This document shows positions 51,392-60,552 of a stretch of DNA of 64,000 nucleotides, in pieces. The notes under the pieces are model-generated. The model was given only the letters and a program-made list of their open reading frames with translations. It did not search any database and had not been told where the DNA came from. Position numbers and translations under genes: made by a program. Source of the DNA: Lactococcus garvieae (lineage in GTDB: Bacteria > Bacillota > Bacilli > Lactobacillales > Streptococcaceae); NCBI RefSeq assembly GCF_016027715.1, contig NZ_CP065691.1, positions 1,211,954-1,275,953 of the forward strand. The letters run 5' to 3'. How positions within the stretch are numbered: position 1 is the first letter of the stretch; each line of letters opens with the position of its first letter.

Positions 51392-52357
51392 TCACACATT
51401 AACAGAAAGAATGACTTTTCCTAAACTCCCTCGGTTGTCCATAATATAATCTTGAGCTTTATCTGCTTCATTCAGAGGGAATACTTTGTCAATAACTGGT
51501 TTAACACCGTTTTCCAATCCAGACAAGAGTAATTTGGTATTTTCTTCAACTTCGTCAGCAGTAATATTCGACAGCAAGAGGCCAGTCACAGTTGCTTCCT
51601 TCATCATAAGTAATCTTGGGTTAATTGTTATCTCCCCTCGATTTCCTACAATAACTATCTTACCCTGCTTACCAATTACTTCTAAATCATTTTGTAAGTT
51701 TACATTGGCCAACATTTCAATAATCACATTTATACCATAGTTTTTGATTTCATCAATATAGCCATCCTTATGGTGATTAAAGACATAGTCTGCACCTCGG
51801 TCTCGAAGAACTTGAAGTCCTTCTTCTGAACCAGCAGTGGCAATCACTTTTGCTCCATATAATTTTGCAAATTGGAGCATCAGGGTTCCGACACCTCCAC
51901 TCGCACCATGAATGAGTAGAAGATCACCAGATTTTATATCAGCTTTTTGCTTTAAAGCATAAAGTGCGGTTAGTCCACTTGATCCTAGTGCTGCTCCCTC
52001 ATTATAAGACATATTTTCTGGGAGGAAGGTTACTTCTGTTTCTTTGCAAGAAATTCCTTGGGCATAAGTCCCCGACTGCGCATTGCTGTCTACTGTCAAA
52101 AAGACTCTGTCTCCTGGTTTGAAAGTCTTGACGTTTGCGCCAACAGACTTCACAATACCTGCTCCATCTTTTCCGGGTATATAAGGCAGGGAGGGAAGCT
52201 GAGCATAGGTCCCTTGACGTACATATGTTTCTACAGGATTTACCGCAGCAGCTCTTAGTGATACATAAAGCTCATCATCTTTAAGAACTGGCTCTTCTAC
52301 TTCTTTATACTTCAGTACACTGCTGTCTCCAAACTCAGATACTTCTATAGCTTTCAT
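51392..52357 (-). CDS. Zinc-independent NADPH:quinone oxidoreductase-type alcohol dehydrogenase
   Basis: A 321-residue MDR-family reductase. The N-terminal half has AAAVNPVETYVRQGTYAQLP and PYIPGKDGAGIVKSVGANVK; the Rossmann part has LLIHGASGGVGTLMLQFAKL and YGAKVIATAGSEEGLQVLRD. Zinc ligands of true alcohol dehydrogenases are absent, so it belongs to the QOR group that reduces quinones or enones with NADPH. It is a single gene between its own promoter (TATAAT near 52398) and a terminator. Confidence 0.93.
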   Translation of the reverse strand: MKAIEVSEFGDSSVLKYKEVEEPVLKDDELYVSLRAAAVNPVETYVRQGTYAQLPSLPYIPGKDGAGIVKSVGANVKTFKPGDRVFLTVDSNAQSGTYAQGISCKETEVTFLPENMSYNEGAALGSSGLTALYALKQKADIKSGDLLLIHGASGGVGTLMLQFAKLYGAKVIATAGSEEGLQVLRDRGADYVFNHHKDGYIDEIKNYGINVIIEMLANVNLQNDLEVIGKQGKIVIVGNRGEITINPRLLMMKEATVTGLLLSNITADEVEENTKLLLSGLENGVKPVIDKVFPLNEADKAQDYIMDNRGSLGKVILSVNV

Positions 52358-52473
52358 ATTCTTCTCCTCCTTATTTTAACTCTTATATAAATCATTATAT
52401 AGCAAGAATACGTGTTTGTATAGCAGATACTTTAGAGTATTATAGGAACAAGAAAGTAATTTTTATGGAAATA

Positions 52474-52854
52474 CTAAGGTTTTTTGAGCTTTCCTTCATA
52501 TTTCAGCATATGGTCTTCATAATGATTAATTTTTTCTTCTAATATATCGTGCATATGTTGGAGTTCCGACTGCTTATCTTCGATTACTTTTAGCTGCTCG
52601 GTCAGCAGTGTTTTTCTCGCATCAATAGTCTGCTCACCTCTTGCAAATAAGTCAATATATTCGATGATCCTCTCAAGTGATACTCCAGCACTTCTCATAC
52701 AACTTGTCCAATGAATCCAGTCTTCATCTTCTTCATCATAATCTCTATATCCAGAAGAATTTCGTGTCACTGCTGGGATGGCCTTAACCCTCTCCCAATA
52801 TCTTAAAGTATCTGCAGGAATACCATACTTTTCACTGATTTGCTTTATGTTCAT
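52474..52854 (-). CDS. MerR family regulator (AdhR/NmlR-like)
   Basis: A 126-residue regulator with the MerR start: NIKQISEKYGIPADTLRYWE, RVKAIPAVTRNSSGYRDYDE, then DWIHWTSCMRSAGVSLERII and a coiled dimer helix (RKTLLTEQLKVIEDKQSELQ). One cysteine (SCMRSAG) could sense electrophiles, as in AdhR and NmlR. It is the last gene of the carboxymuconolactone decarboxylase-cupin-aldo/keto reductase operon, whose promoter carries a textbook MerR operator. Confidence 0.92.
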   Translation of the reverse strand: MNIKQISEKYGIPADTLRYWERVKAIPAVTRNSSGYRDYDEEDEDWIHWTSCMRSAGVSLERIIEYIDLFARGEQTIDARKTLLTEQLKVIEDKQSELQHMHDILEEKINHYEDHMLKYEGKLKKP

Positions 52855-52863
52855 GAACTACTC

Positions 52864-53718
52864 CTATTTTTGATAAACGGGGAAAACTTTATTTTCTTTA
52901 GAATATTCAATTTTAGTAAAATTATCAAGTCTTTTGATATCTGAATCTCCAATAATGAAATCAACATCAGCATTATTTCTCATATGGTCGAGACTTGATG
53001 CTTTTGGTAAGGGCAGCAAACCCAGTTGCAAAAGATAGCGTACTGCGAGTTGTGCCACAGAAACACCATATTTATCCGCTATTTCTTTTAGCGCTTCATG
53101 TTTAAACATATCCCCATGGCCAAATGGAGAATATGCTTCGACTAAAACATCATGTTTTTTACTGTATTCGATTACTTCTGAGGGAATATTCCCAATATGT
53201 GCCAAGACTTGGTTAACCATTGGTGGGATTTTTCCATGGTTAATTAAGTTTTCCAAGTCAATAGTTTCAAAATTAGATACACCTATAGCTTTAAGTTTTC
53301 CTTCTTCATAAGCTTCTTCTAAGGCTTTCCAGGCAGCAAGATTTCCTTCAAAATAGCGTTCCTTACCTAAGAAATCATTCCAAGGTTTAGGAGAATGGAT
53401 AATCATCAAGTCGATTGAATCAAGTCCCAGTTTTTCCAAAGACTCTGCTATAGCAAGTTTTGCTTGGTCGTAGTCTTTAATTTCTGCATGTAGCTTAGTA
53501 GTCACAAATATTTCATCACGCGCTATACCTGACTCACGGATGCCTCGTCCCACTCCTGCTTCATTTTCATACGCCTCAGCCGTATCAATATGACGATAAC
53601 CAGCTTGAAGTGCTTCTTTTACCGCACGGGCAGCTTGTTCATTGTCGAGTAACCAAGTGCCAAAACCAAGTTTAGGAATTTTTACTCCATTTATTAATTC
53701 ATATGTATCTGTAAGCAT
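52864..53718 (-). CDS. Aldo/keto reductase (2,5-diketo-D-gluconate reductase type)
   Basis: A 284-residue NADPH-dependent carbonyl reductase. IPKLGFGTWLLDNEQAARAV, GYRHIDTAEAYENEAGVGRG (catalytic Asp and Tyr), EIFVTTKLHAEI (Lys), LIHSPKPW (His) and KAIGVSNFETIDLENL are all present. It would reduce reactive aldehydes or ketones. Second to last gene in the MerR-controlled operon, nine bases before the regulator gene. Confidence 0.95.
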   Translation of the reverse strand: MLTDTYELINGVKIPKLGFGTWLLDNEQAARAVKEALQAGYRHIDTAEAYENEAGVGRGIRESGIARDEIFVTTKLHAEIKDYDQAKLAIAESLEKLGLDSIDLMIIHSPKPWNDFLGKERYFEGNLAAWKALEEAYEEGKLKAIGVSNFETIDLENLINHGKIPPMVNQVLAHIGNIPSEVIEYSKKHDVLVEAYSPFGHGDMFKHEALKEIADKYGVSVAQLAVRYLLQLGLLPLPKASSLDHMRNNADVDFIIGDSDIKRLDNFTKIEYSKENKVFPVYQK

Positions 53719-53735
53719 CGTTATTTTCTCCTTAA

Positions 53736-54131
53736 TTATAAATCTTTATAAGCCTTATCATCAACCGCTTCGAGCCACTCGGCTTCACCAGCAGTTATAG
53801 CAATGTGACTCATCCATGAGTCTTTTTTGGCTCCATGCCAATGCTTGATGCCATCTCTTGTTACAATGACATCTCCTGCTTTAAGAGACTGGGCTTTCTT
53901 CCCCTCTTCTTGATACCAGCCTTCCCCATCAGTAATTAGTAAAATCTGATAACCTGAACGATGAATGTGCCAGTTGTTTCGGGTGCCTGGTTCAAAGGTC
54001 ACATTGGCTGTCATATAAGGAATTTCTTCTTCAGGGGGTACAAGAGGATTCAAGTAGCTCTTTCCTATGAAATACTGTGCATATGCTGTGTTAAGTTCAC
54101 CCATGCCAAATAAGGGTTTATTTTCGCTCAT
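53736..54131 (-). CDS. Cupin domain protein
   Basis: A 131-residue single cupin. The start is ATG 54131 after AAAGGAG; codons up to 54194 lie inside the previous gene. The metal motif reads EPGTRNNWHIHRSGYQILLI (two histidines) and HWHGAKKDSWMSH (another). Such small cupins are usual partners of carboxymuconolactone decarboxylase-like proteins in stress operons. Overlaps the upstream gene by 14 bases. Enzymatic role unknown. Confidence 0.92.
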   Translation of the reverse strand: MSENKPLFGMGELNTAYAQYFIGKSYLNPLVPPEEEIPYMTANVTFEPGTRNNWHIHRSGYQILLITDGEGWYQEEGKKAQSLKAGDVIVTRDGIKHWHGAKKDSWMSHIAITAGEAEWLEAVDDKAYKDL

Positions 54132-54441
54132 TCCAAATCTCCTTTGCTTGATTAAATGCTGACCATGCATTTGGCCAGCCGACATAAAAGGCAAGCTGAG
54201 TAATTAATGCAGCCACTTCGTCCTTTGTCATGCCGTTCTCTTTTGCTTTCTTTAAATGGAAAGTAAGTTGCTCGGTGGCACCTTTACTTATCAGAGCACT
54301 CAGTGTTATGATGGAGTGAACTTTAGGAGAAAGCGTCGCATCCGCCCAGACTTCTCCAAAAAGTATGTCATCATTATATCTCGCAAAATCTGGAGCAAAA
54401 TTTTCTAAAAGATCTCTTCCTGCTGTTATTTTCTCTGTCAT
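54118..54441 (-). CDS. Carboxymuconolactone decarboxylase family protein
   Basis: A 107-residue AhpD/CMD-fold protein. The start is ATG 54441 after AAGGAGGG; the longer frame to 54495 runs through the promoter and was rejected. Family features are FGEVWADATLSPKVHSIITL, LTFHLKKAKENGMTKDEVAA and AFYVGWPNAWSAFNQAKEI. The paired cysteines of AhpD are lacking, so it is not a peroxidase of that type. First gene of the MerR operon. Confidence 0.92.
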   Translation of the reverse strand: MTEKITAGRDLLENFAPDFARYNDDILFGEVWADATLSPKVHSIITLSALISKGATEQLTFHLKKAKENGMTKDEVAALITQLAFYVGWPNAWSAFNQAKEIWNERK

Positions 54442-54469
54442 CTTATCCCTCCTTAAGGTTGATATGTGC

Positions 54470-54500
54470 ATTATACACCTTAGAGTGGACTCCAAGGCAA
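54470..54500 (-). promoter_or_regulatory. MerR-type promoter with palindromic operator
   Basis: On the minus strand TTGCCT (54500-54495), a 19-base spacer, TATAAT (54475-54470). The spacer holds the palindrome CCTTGGAGT-CC-ACTCTAAGG (54478-54497). The stretched spacer with a central dyad is the hallmark of MerR-activated promoters. Confidence 0.9.
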
Positions 54501-54532
54501 GAAATAAGTCTTTTCTTTTGTTTTATTTAAAT

Positions 54533-54562
54533 AAAAAGCAGTTAGAATGCTAACTGCTTTTT
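54533..54562 (-). terminator. Terminator of kup
   Basis: AAAAAGCAGTTAG, loop AATG, CTAACTGCTTTTT: a perfect 13-base stem. Confidence 0.93.
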
Positions 54563-54569
54563 ATATTTC

Positions 54570-56591
54570 TTATTTATATGTTTCAGTGACATCATCGCCT
54601 TCTTCTGGTTTTGGACGTTCCTGTATGCTGAGATTGTGAACATCTGACAAAATCAATGGAACTCTCTCAAGCGATACCTCCGAGAATTGTAAACCAAACC
54701 AGCGGTCAGGTGTAGCTGTATAGCGCTTAATGTTGGCTTTTGTCTTCAAAACAAAGCGGTCAAAACTTGGCAGTTTTTGAGCATAGGTCACGCGCTCTTC
54801 AATCACAATAAATCTAAAATCTCCCACATCACGCCCTGGCATAGTGGTATATTTTTGCTCCTGCTTAGGCAATCTGCCTGATTTAATCAAGTCTTTCACA
54901 ATTGTTCGTAGATAGCGCGGAACTTCCTGCTTCATACGGAAACCTAAGTAAAGATGAACCTTCACGATATAATCAGTTCCCATCATATCCACTTCATACT
55001 CTGAAGTCCATGGCTCATCGGTTACTTTAACATTCACGAACCAATATACTTCTGCTTTCTTCGGACGTTTATCAAGAATTGAATACAAGATAGAACGATC
55101 AATGAAATCGCCCTCCATCTTGTTGCTCATATAAACAATATTTGTTTGATAAAGGTCCATCTCCTTATCTTCTTTCAGCTCCTTGAGCTGACCTTTGAAG
55201 TCATTGAGATCTAAAGACTTGATATATTTATTAACACTTTTATTTGATTGGAACCAGATAAACATAACAAAGATAATCAGAGCCGCCATTATAACCACGA
55301 CATAACCACCGTGCACGAATTTTGCTGCTGAAGCAATAAAGAAGATTACTTCGATACTTGCAAAAAAGGCTGCAATCAAGTAAGCAAAAGGCTTTTTAAT
55401 TCCTTTATGGATTAAGTAGTAAGCCAAAAGGATAGTTGTCATGAGCATGGTAATCGTAATGGCTAGACCATAAGCGGCTTCCATGTGCTCTGCACTTCTA
55501 AAATAAAGCACAATACTGGTGGTTGCTAGCCATAAAGCCAAATTCACTGCTGGAATGTAAAGCTGTCCGAGAGTTTTCCCAGGATAATAAATACGCATCA
55601 TAGGTAAAAGTTTCAAACGAATAGCTTCTGAAACTAAAGTAAAGGAGCCGGAAATCAATGATTGTGATGCAATAATCGACGCAAGTGTAGCAAGAATAAC
55701 AGCATAAATCATCATCTCTGACGGAATAACCGCGAAGAAAGGGTTCATTCCTCCGAGGTCACCACCTCTATGCGCTAACAACCAAGCACCTTGTCCACAG
55801 TACGATAAGACAATGGATAACTTCACGAAAGGCCAGCTGACATAAATGTTGCCACGTCCCACATGGCCAAGGTCTGAATAAAGGGCTTCAGCACCTGTTG
55901 TAGCAAGGAAAACCGATCCTAAAATGAAAAGGCCTGCTTTGTTTTCTGGACTTAACAATAGATGTACAGCATAATAAGGATTAATAGCCTTGAAAATCTC
56001 AAGATTGGCAAAGGAATTCAGAATTCCTGTTGTTGCCAGAAAGCCAAACCAAATCAGCATGATAGGACCAAAAAGCTTGCCTACCATTCCCGTACCAAAC
56101 CTTTGTATGAGGAAAAGGAAGGCCAGAATAATTAAAGTAGTCACCACAACTAATGATTGGTTGGCATATAGTTCTCCTAGCCCGGGGACTCCCTTTAGAC
56201 CTTCAACTGCTGAAGTTACTGTTACCGCTGGAGTCAACGCGCCATCTGCCAGTAAAGTAGCTCCCCCTATCATCGCCGGTACGATTAGCCATTTAGCCAT
56301 ACGACGGACTAAAGTGAAGAGGGAAAATATTCCGCCCTCTTGATGGTTGTCAGCCCTTAAAGCTATCAAAACATATTTAACTGTAGTAATCAGGGTTAGC
56401 GTCCAAATAACAAGAGAAACTGCCCCTAAGATAAAGTTCTCTGAAATATTCTGCAAGCCGCCTTGTCCTGAGACAATGGATTGCATAGTATACAACGGAC
56501 TTGTACCGATATCACCATAAACTACCCCAAGTGCGATAATAAAGCCCGCTGAAGTAGCCTTGTTAAACGATTTTTCACTCGAATAACCCAT
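54570..56591 (-). CDS. kup: Potassium uptake protein Kup
   Basis: A 673-residue KUP/HAK potassium importer with 12 membrane helices in residues 15-450 and a cytoplasmic tail. Signatures: [73 protein letters not shown] and [17 protein letters not shown]. Lactococcal Kup proteins are known to bind c-di-AMP. The leader (about 56592-56685) follows a TATAAT box at 56691-56696 and contains a small hairpin AGAAGT-ATAC-ACTTCT (56622-56637). Confidence 0.95.
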   Translation of the reverse strand: MGYSSEKSFNKATSAGFIIALGVVYGDIGTSPLYTMQSIVSGQGGLQNISENFILGAVSLVIWTLTLITTVKYVLIALRADNHQEGGIFSLFTLVRRMAKWLIVPAMIGGATLLADGALTPAVTVTSAVEGLKGVPGLGELYANQSLVVVTTLIILAFLFLIQRFGTGMVGKLFGPIMLIWFGFLATTGILNSFANLEIFKAINPYYAVHLLLSPENKAGLFILGSVFLATTGAEALYSDLGHVGRGNIYVSWPFVKLSIVLSYCGQGAWLLAHRGGDLGGMNPFFAVIPSEMMIYAVILATLASIIASQSLISGSFTLVSEAIRLKLLPMMRIYYPGKTLGQLYIPAVNLALWLATTSIVLYFRSAEHMEAAYGLAITITMLMTTILLAYYLIHKGIKKPFAYLIAAFFASIEVIFFIASAAKFVHGGYVVVIMAALIIFVMFIWFQSNKSVNKYIKSLDLNDFKGQLKELKEDKEMDLYQTNIVYMSNKMEGDFIDRSILYSILDKRPKKAEVYWFVNVKVTDEPWTSEYEVDMMGTDYIVKVHLYLGFRMKQEVPRYLRTIVKDLIKSGRLPKQEQKYTTMPGRDVGDFRFIVIEERVTYAQKLPSFDRFVLKTKANIKRYTATPDRWFGLQFSEVSLERVPLILSDVHNLSIQERPKPEEGDDVTETYK

Positions 56592-56768
56592 ACAAAAACC
56601 TCTTTCATTCTTCTAAAAGGTAGAAGTATACACTTCTCCAGAAACTTTGTGAGATGGTAAAACATAAATTGTCTCAGTTTCTTAAGAATCATTATAACAG
56701 TTTCCCCCAAAAACGCTACTAATAACTTTTAAATATCCTATATTTTTTAGATTATGAGAGTGTAAAAT

Positions 56769-56803
56769 AAAAAAGTTATTGGATTAGCTCCATTAACTTT
56801 TTA
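56769..56803 (-). terminator. Terminator of the c-di-GMP/polysaccharide operon
   Basis: AAAAGTTAxTGGA and TCCAxTAACTTTT pair with one mismatch; T residues follow on the minus strand. Confidence 0.82.
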
Positions 56804-56805
56804 TC

Positions 56806-57888
56806 TTAATTTCCCAAATACTGATCAATAGCATCCAGAATCTTTTCACTGGCATGTCCATCCCCATATGGGTTTTGGGAGTTGCTCATTTTTTGATAGA
56901 CTTCCTCATTTTCAATAAGTTCACGGATAGCGCGGTAGACTTCTTCTTGCCCAGTACCCACGAGCTTAAGAGCCCCTGCTTCAACGCCCTCAGGACGTTC
57001 GGTTGTGTCACGTAAAACAAGAACAGGTACACCAAATGACGGAGCTTCTTCTTGCACACCACCTGAATCTGTCAAAATAATATAACTTTCATTTTCCATG
57101 CGGTGGAAATCAACAACATTTAGTGGTTCAATCAGGCGAACATTTGGTAAGTCACCAAGTATGCGATAAGCAATTTCTCGGACTTTTGGATTTTTGTGAA
57201 GCGGGTAGACCATTTCAAATTGCGGATAGTCTCTACAAATATCTTTAATGGCTCTAAAGACATTTTCCATTGGCTCCCCAAGGTTTTCACGACGATGCAT
57301 GGTAACAAGAATCTGACGACGATCTTTTTGCAGATGAGCAGGAACCGTGAACCTTAAGGCATCAATGGCAGTGTTCCCTGTAACATAGATATTATCTGCT
57401 GCATGATTTTCTTTTAGCAAATTTTGCTTACTCTCTTCTGTTGGTGCAAAATAGATATCTGAGAGAACATCTGTTACTTGTCGGTTCATCTCTTCTGGGA
57501 AAGGAGAATATTTGTTCCAAGTTCTTAAACCAGCTTCAACATGTCCCAAAATAACTTTATGGTAAAAAGCGGCGATAGAGGCTGCAAAGGTTGTGGAAGT
57601 ATCGCCATGTACCAGCATTATATCTGGAGACTCTTCTACAAGCACTTGGTCAATTGCATCAATCACTCGCGTAGTAATTTGACTCCGAGTTTGATTTTTT
57701 CCCATAATATCCAAGTCATAATCAGGTACTATCTCAAAGATGTCCAAGACTTGATCTAACATTTCTCTATGCTGAGCAGTTACAACTGTCACTGCTTGGA
57801 AGCGAGCATCTTTTTCTATAGCCTTGACCAAAGGTGCCATTTTTATTGCTTCAGGTCGTGTTCCAAAGACAAGCATTATTTTTTTCAT
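56806..57888 (-). CDS. wecB: UDP-N-acetylglucosamine 2-epimerase (non-hydrolysing)
   Basis: Interconverts UDP-GlcNAc and UDP-ManNAc, supplying precursor for polysaccharides. The 360-residue protein starts at ATG 57888 (MKKIMLVFGTRPEAIKMAPL) after GGAAGAAG. Conserved blocks: VVTAQHREMLDQVLDIF, MLVHGDTSTTFAASIAAFYH, LGHVEAGLRTWNKYSPFPEE, TMHRRENLGEPM and TDSGGVQEEAPSFGVPVLVL. Last gene of the operon with the GGDEF, EAL and glycosyltransferase genes, which hints that its product feeds the polymer made there. Confidence 0.96.
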   Translation of the reverse strand: MKKIMLVFGTRPEAIKMAPLVKAIEKDARFQAVTVVTAQHREMLDQVLDIFEIVPDYDLDIMGKNQTRSQITTRVIDAIDQVLVEESPDIMLVHGDTSTTFAASIAAFYHKVILGHVEAGLRTWNKYSPFPEEMNRQVTDVLSDIYFAPTEESKQNLLKENHAADNIYVTGNTAIDALRFTVPAHLQKDRRQILVTMHRRENLGEPMENVFRAIKDICRDYPQFEMVYPLHKNPKVREIAYRILGDLPNVRLIEPLNVVDFHRMENESYIILTDSGGVQEEAPSFGVPVLVLRDTTERPEGVEAGALKLVGTGQEEVYRAIRELIENEEVYQKMSNSQNPYGDGHASEKILDAIDQYLGN

Positions 57889-57923
57889 ATCTTCTTCCAT
57901 TTCTACTTTTTCTAGCTTTCCTT

Positions 57924-59063
57924 TTAAACATAATAGACTTGATTTTTTCCGTTTGCTTTTGCTACATACAGATTTTTATCTACCTTATCAATAATCGTTT
58001 CAGGGTTCTTTTCATCAGTTATTTCAGCAACACCTACAGAGATTGAGACGTTAAATGGAATATCATTATATGCAAACTCTTTATCTGAAATATTCTTCGT
58101 AATTTGAGTCATCATCCTATAGGCTTCCTCACCTGTCTGGTTTCTAAATACTATGAAAAATTCATCACCACCATATCGGAAAAGCTGTCCATTACTGTGT
58201 TCCTGCATCAATAGTTCTCGGATATCTGTACTAATTTCTCTAAGGACGTAATCTCCTGCTAAGTGTCCATAGTTGTCATTAATAGATTTAAAAGCATCTA
58301 TATCAAACAAAGCAATTGAAAAGCTAGGCACATTTTTACTGAATAGAACTTCATTAAGCACATCCTCGAATTTTTTACGATTATAGGTACCTGTTAAAAT
58401 ATCAATATAGGCATCTCGCTTCAAATCTGAATACATCAATGCAATGATACTGATCAAATAAATAGCGACCTTCGCAATAACTAACACAGCAAGAATCTTA
58501 AAGAAAATACCTATCGTATAACTTATCGGAACATGGAATTGGGAAATTGCTACTAAAACGGCTGCAAGTGTGATAAAAACACTCAGGAAAAAGTAGGATA
58601 TATAGTGCGCCGTGATGACTTTTCGATAATTGCATAGTGCATAAATAACTAACCAAAACAGAGTCAAGCCTGAGAGCACTAATAAGGTGGATCTCAAATG
58701 AAAACCATAGACATGCAAGTACAAAAGATAGTATATGATAAATTGAGGCAATATTTCATATTCAATATTTTTATAGAGCGGTGTAACCAGATAGACCACA
58801 GAAATTGCAATAAAAACTAGCGAAATATCACTGATGAGGTAACCATATGGCGAGCCTTGGTCAATATCACTAAATAAAAATTTAAGAAGGATAATAAAAA
58901 GTGCAAAATTACTCGAATTTAAAATATAAGCTGTGATTTTATTTTGATCCAATTGGTAGTATTGAATCATATATTTAGCAATAAACATTATACCCAGTAC
59001 AGTTGGCATCAAGAAAATTTTATCAATAAAGTTACTTCCTAATATATCTTCAATATGAATCAT
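57924..59063 (-). CDS. Membrane diguanylate cyclase (GGDEF)
   Basis: Makes cyclic di-GMP from two GTP. A 379-residue protein with eight or more hydrophobic helices (residues about 15-215) and a C-terminal GGDEF domain: RDAYIDILTGTYNRKKFEDV, FDIDAFKSINDNYGHLAGDY and FRYGGDEFFIVF with the active site at 298-302. No RxxD inhibitory site precedes the motif, so product inhibition is probably weak. It begins 15 bases after the EAL gene ends. The membrane part is a candidate sensor for an unknown signal. Confidence 0.95.
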   Translation of the reverse strand: MIHIEDILGSNFIDKIFLMPTVLGIMFIAKYMIQYYQLDQNKITAYILNSSNFALFIILLKFLFSDIDQGSPYGYLISDISLVFIAISVVYLVTPLYKNIEYEILPQFIIYYLLYLHVYGFHLRSTLLVLSGLTLFWLVIYALCNYRKVITAHYISYFFLSVFITLAAVLVAISQFHVPISYTIGIFFKILAVLVIAKVAIYLISIIALMYSDLKRDAYIDILTGTYNRKKFEDVLNEVLFSKNVPSFSIALFDIDAFKSINDNYGHLAGDYVLREISTDIRELLMQEHSNGQLFRYGGDEFFIVFRNQTGEEAYRMMTQITKNISDKEFAYNDIPFNVSISVGVAEITDEKNPETIIDKVDKNLYVAKANGKNQVYYV

Positions 59064-59078
59064 CTTTCTTCTCCTCCA

Positions 59079-59759
59079 TTAGAAGTCATGAGGCCTGTCA
59101 TAATAATAAGTTTGCTGAAGCCATTCCTTGGGAAAAGCCGCAAGAACTTCTTCCTCTTCGACTCCCTCTATAACAATCTCTTTTTCAAGAAACGCGATAG
59201 TATTCACAATAGAAAATATAAATTTCTGCAACTCATCATGAGATAAATAGCTATTAAAATCTAATGCAGAAATTTTAACACGGTCCACATAAGCATTTAG
59301 TACAAACAAAGTTGTGTAATGGTTAATACCCGACAGAAAATCATCTAAGGCGATGGCGTATCCCATTTCCTTAATTGATTTTATTGCTTCTAAAGGTAAA
59401 ACATTTTCTTCATCATAGCAATTTACCGGTAAACGTTCAGTAAGCTCGATTCTTAACCTGTTTTTATATTTGAAATCTCTCAAAAATTCGACAGTTTCAT
59501 CAAAATAAAGTTCTTGGTAATCCAAGTTTAGGGAGTAGGTGTAATCGTCTTTCTTAAGTTGTTCTTGCAATAGTTCATCTAATCGTTTTAAGTACAAATT
59601 GTGTTTCTCATGATCTGAGACTATCTCATCAAACATTTCACTTGGAAAATAGCAGCCGTCTGATGTTCTTAAACGTAATAATAGCTCGTATTCTACTTCT
59701 TTATCCTCAGCAAAATTAATAATTTTCTGTCTATAAAAAATTAATTCATCAAATTTCAA
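59079..59759 (-). CDS. EAL domain cyclic di-GMP phosphodiesterase
   Basis: A 226-residue single-domain EAL protein. The catalytic set is intact as far as seen: YELLLRL (EAL motif as ELL, residues 25-27), SLNLDYQ (Asn), RIELTER (Glu), ALDDFLSG (two Asp), DRVKISALDF (Lys) and VIEGVEEEE (Glu). It would cleave c-di-GMP to pGpG. It starts after GAGGAGAAAAG, just behind a strong hairpin that separates it from the degenerate EAL gene, and precedes the cyclase gene, giving both synthesis and breakdown in one unit. Confidence 0.9.
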   Translation of the reverse strand: MKFDELIFYRQKIINFAEDKEVEYELLLRLRTSDGCYFPSEMFDEIVSDHEKHNLYLKRLDELLQEQLKKDDYTYSLNLDYQELYFDETVEFLRDFKYKNRLRIELTERLPVNCYDEENVLPLEAIKSIKEMGYAIALDDFLSGINHYTTLFVLNAYVDRVKISALDFNSYLSHDELQKFIFSIVNTIAFLEKEIVIEGVEEEEVLAAFPKEWLQQTYYYDRPHDF

Positions 59760-59789
59760 ACCTACTTTTCTCCTCTATATAAAAATGGT

Positions 59790-59824
59790 GGGTTCTTTTT
59801 CTTCTCCACGGGGGAAAAGAACCC
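59790..59824 (-). other. Intercistronic hairpin between the two EAL genes
   Basis: GGGTTCTTTT (59790-59799) and AAAAGAACCC (59815-59824) form a perfect ten-base stem right after the stop of the first EAL gene. No T run follows on the minus strand, so it looks more like an mRNA processing or stability element than a terminator. Confidence 0.7.
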
Positions 59825-59825
59825 T

Positions 59826-60512
59826 TCATCCCTGGATTGATTTTTGAGGGGGCCCATATAGGTAACCTTGCCTCAAATTAATTTTAAGTAAATCAACAAG
59901 CTTCTCATCTTCCTTGGTTTCAACACCAGATACCACTAGTTCAAGTTGATACTTCTTTGCCAGTTTAAGCCAAAATTTAATGGTTAAATCTAGCCATTTT
60001 TCCTTATCATTAAAATGTCGCATATCCAGCTTTAATATATCGATTAAAGGGAGCAAGCGGTGAATATTTCGTGCAAAATAAAATTCTGCACCAAGATTAT
60101 TAATGGAGAAAAGTATACCATAAGTTTTACAATATTTAATTCTACGGCTCACCCTTCTTAAATGCTTCAATTTCACAATCTCATTATGCGAAATTTCAAT
60201 AACAATATCGAAAGGCTTCAACTCTTCCACGATTGATTGAATAGATTTTTTAAACTTCCGGCTCAGAAATTGTTGAATTGTTAATTTTATTAAAACTTTA
60301 AAATGTTCAGCTTCAACATCAACTATACCTTCTTTTATCTGATCTTTTAATATAAAAAACGGGAGGGAGTCAATATTTGGAGGAAGTATCCATTCTTGCT
60401 CAGCATTTTGTTCTCTCAGTACACACTCCGCACCTTTGATTTTACGTTCTTGGTCATATATTTTATTGTAAAAATATATATAATTATTTTCGTCAAAAAT
60501 CTTTTTTTTCAA
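59826..60512 (-). CDS. Degenerate EAL domain protein, probable c-di-GMP receptor or inactive paralogue
   Basis: A 228-residue protein with the EAL fold but a ruined active site. The EAL motif region reads KGAECVLREQ; the Asn strand is VLIKLTIQQF (Lys in its place); the metal pair DD is NN in LFSINNLGAE; VVSGVETKED has Ser where Glu is usual. Lys in DILKLDM and the Gln of LRQGYLYGPP remain. Catalysis is unlikely; binding of c-di-GMP is possible, as for other inactive EAL proteins. It lies directly downstream of the glycosyltransferase gene, a fitting place for an allosteric partner. Confidence 0.85.
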   Translation of the reverse strand: MKKKIFDENNYIYFYNKIYDQERKIKGAECVLREQNAEQEWILPPNIDSLPFFILKDQIKEGIVDVEAEHFKVLIKLTIQQFLSRKFKKSIQSIVEELKPFDIVIEISHNEIVKLKHLRRVSRRIKYCKTYGILFSINNLGAEFYFARNIHRLLPLIDILKLDMRHFNDKEKWLDLTIKFWLKLAKKYQLELVVSGVETKEDEKLVDLLKINLRQGYLYGPPQKSIQG

Positions 60513-60552
60513 AGTTACTTCCTTTCTAATCTACATGAGTTAAATTTAAAAT

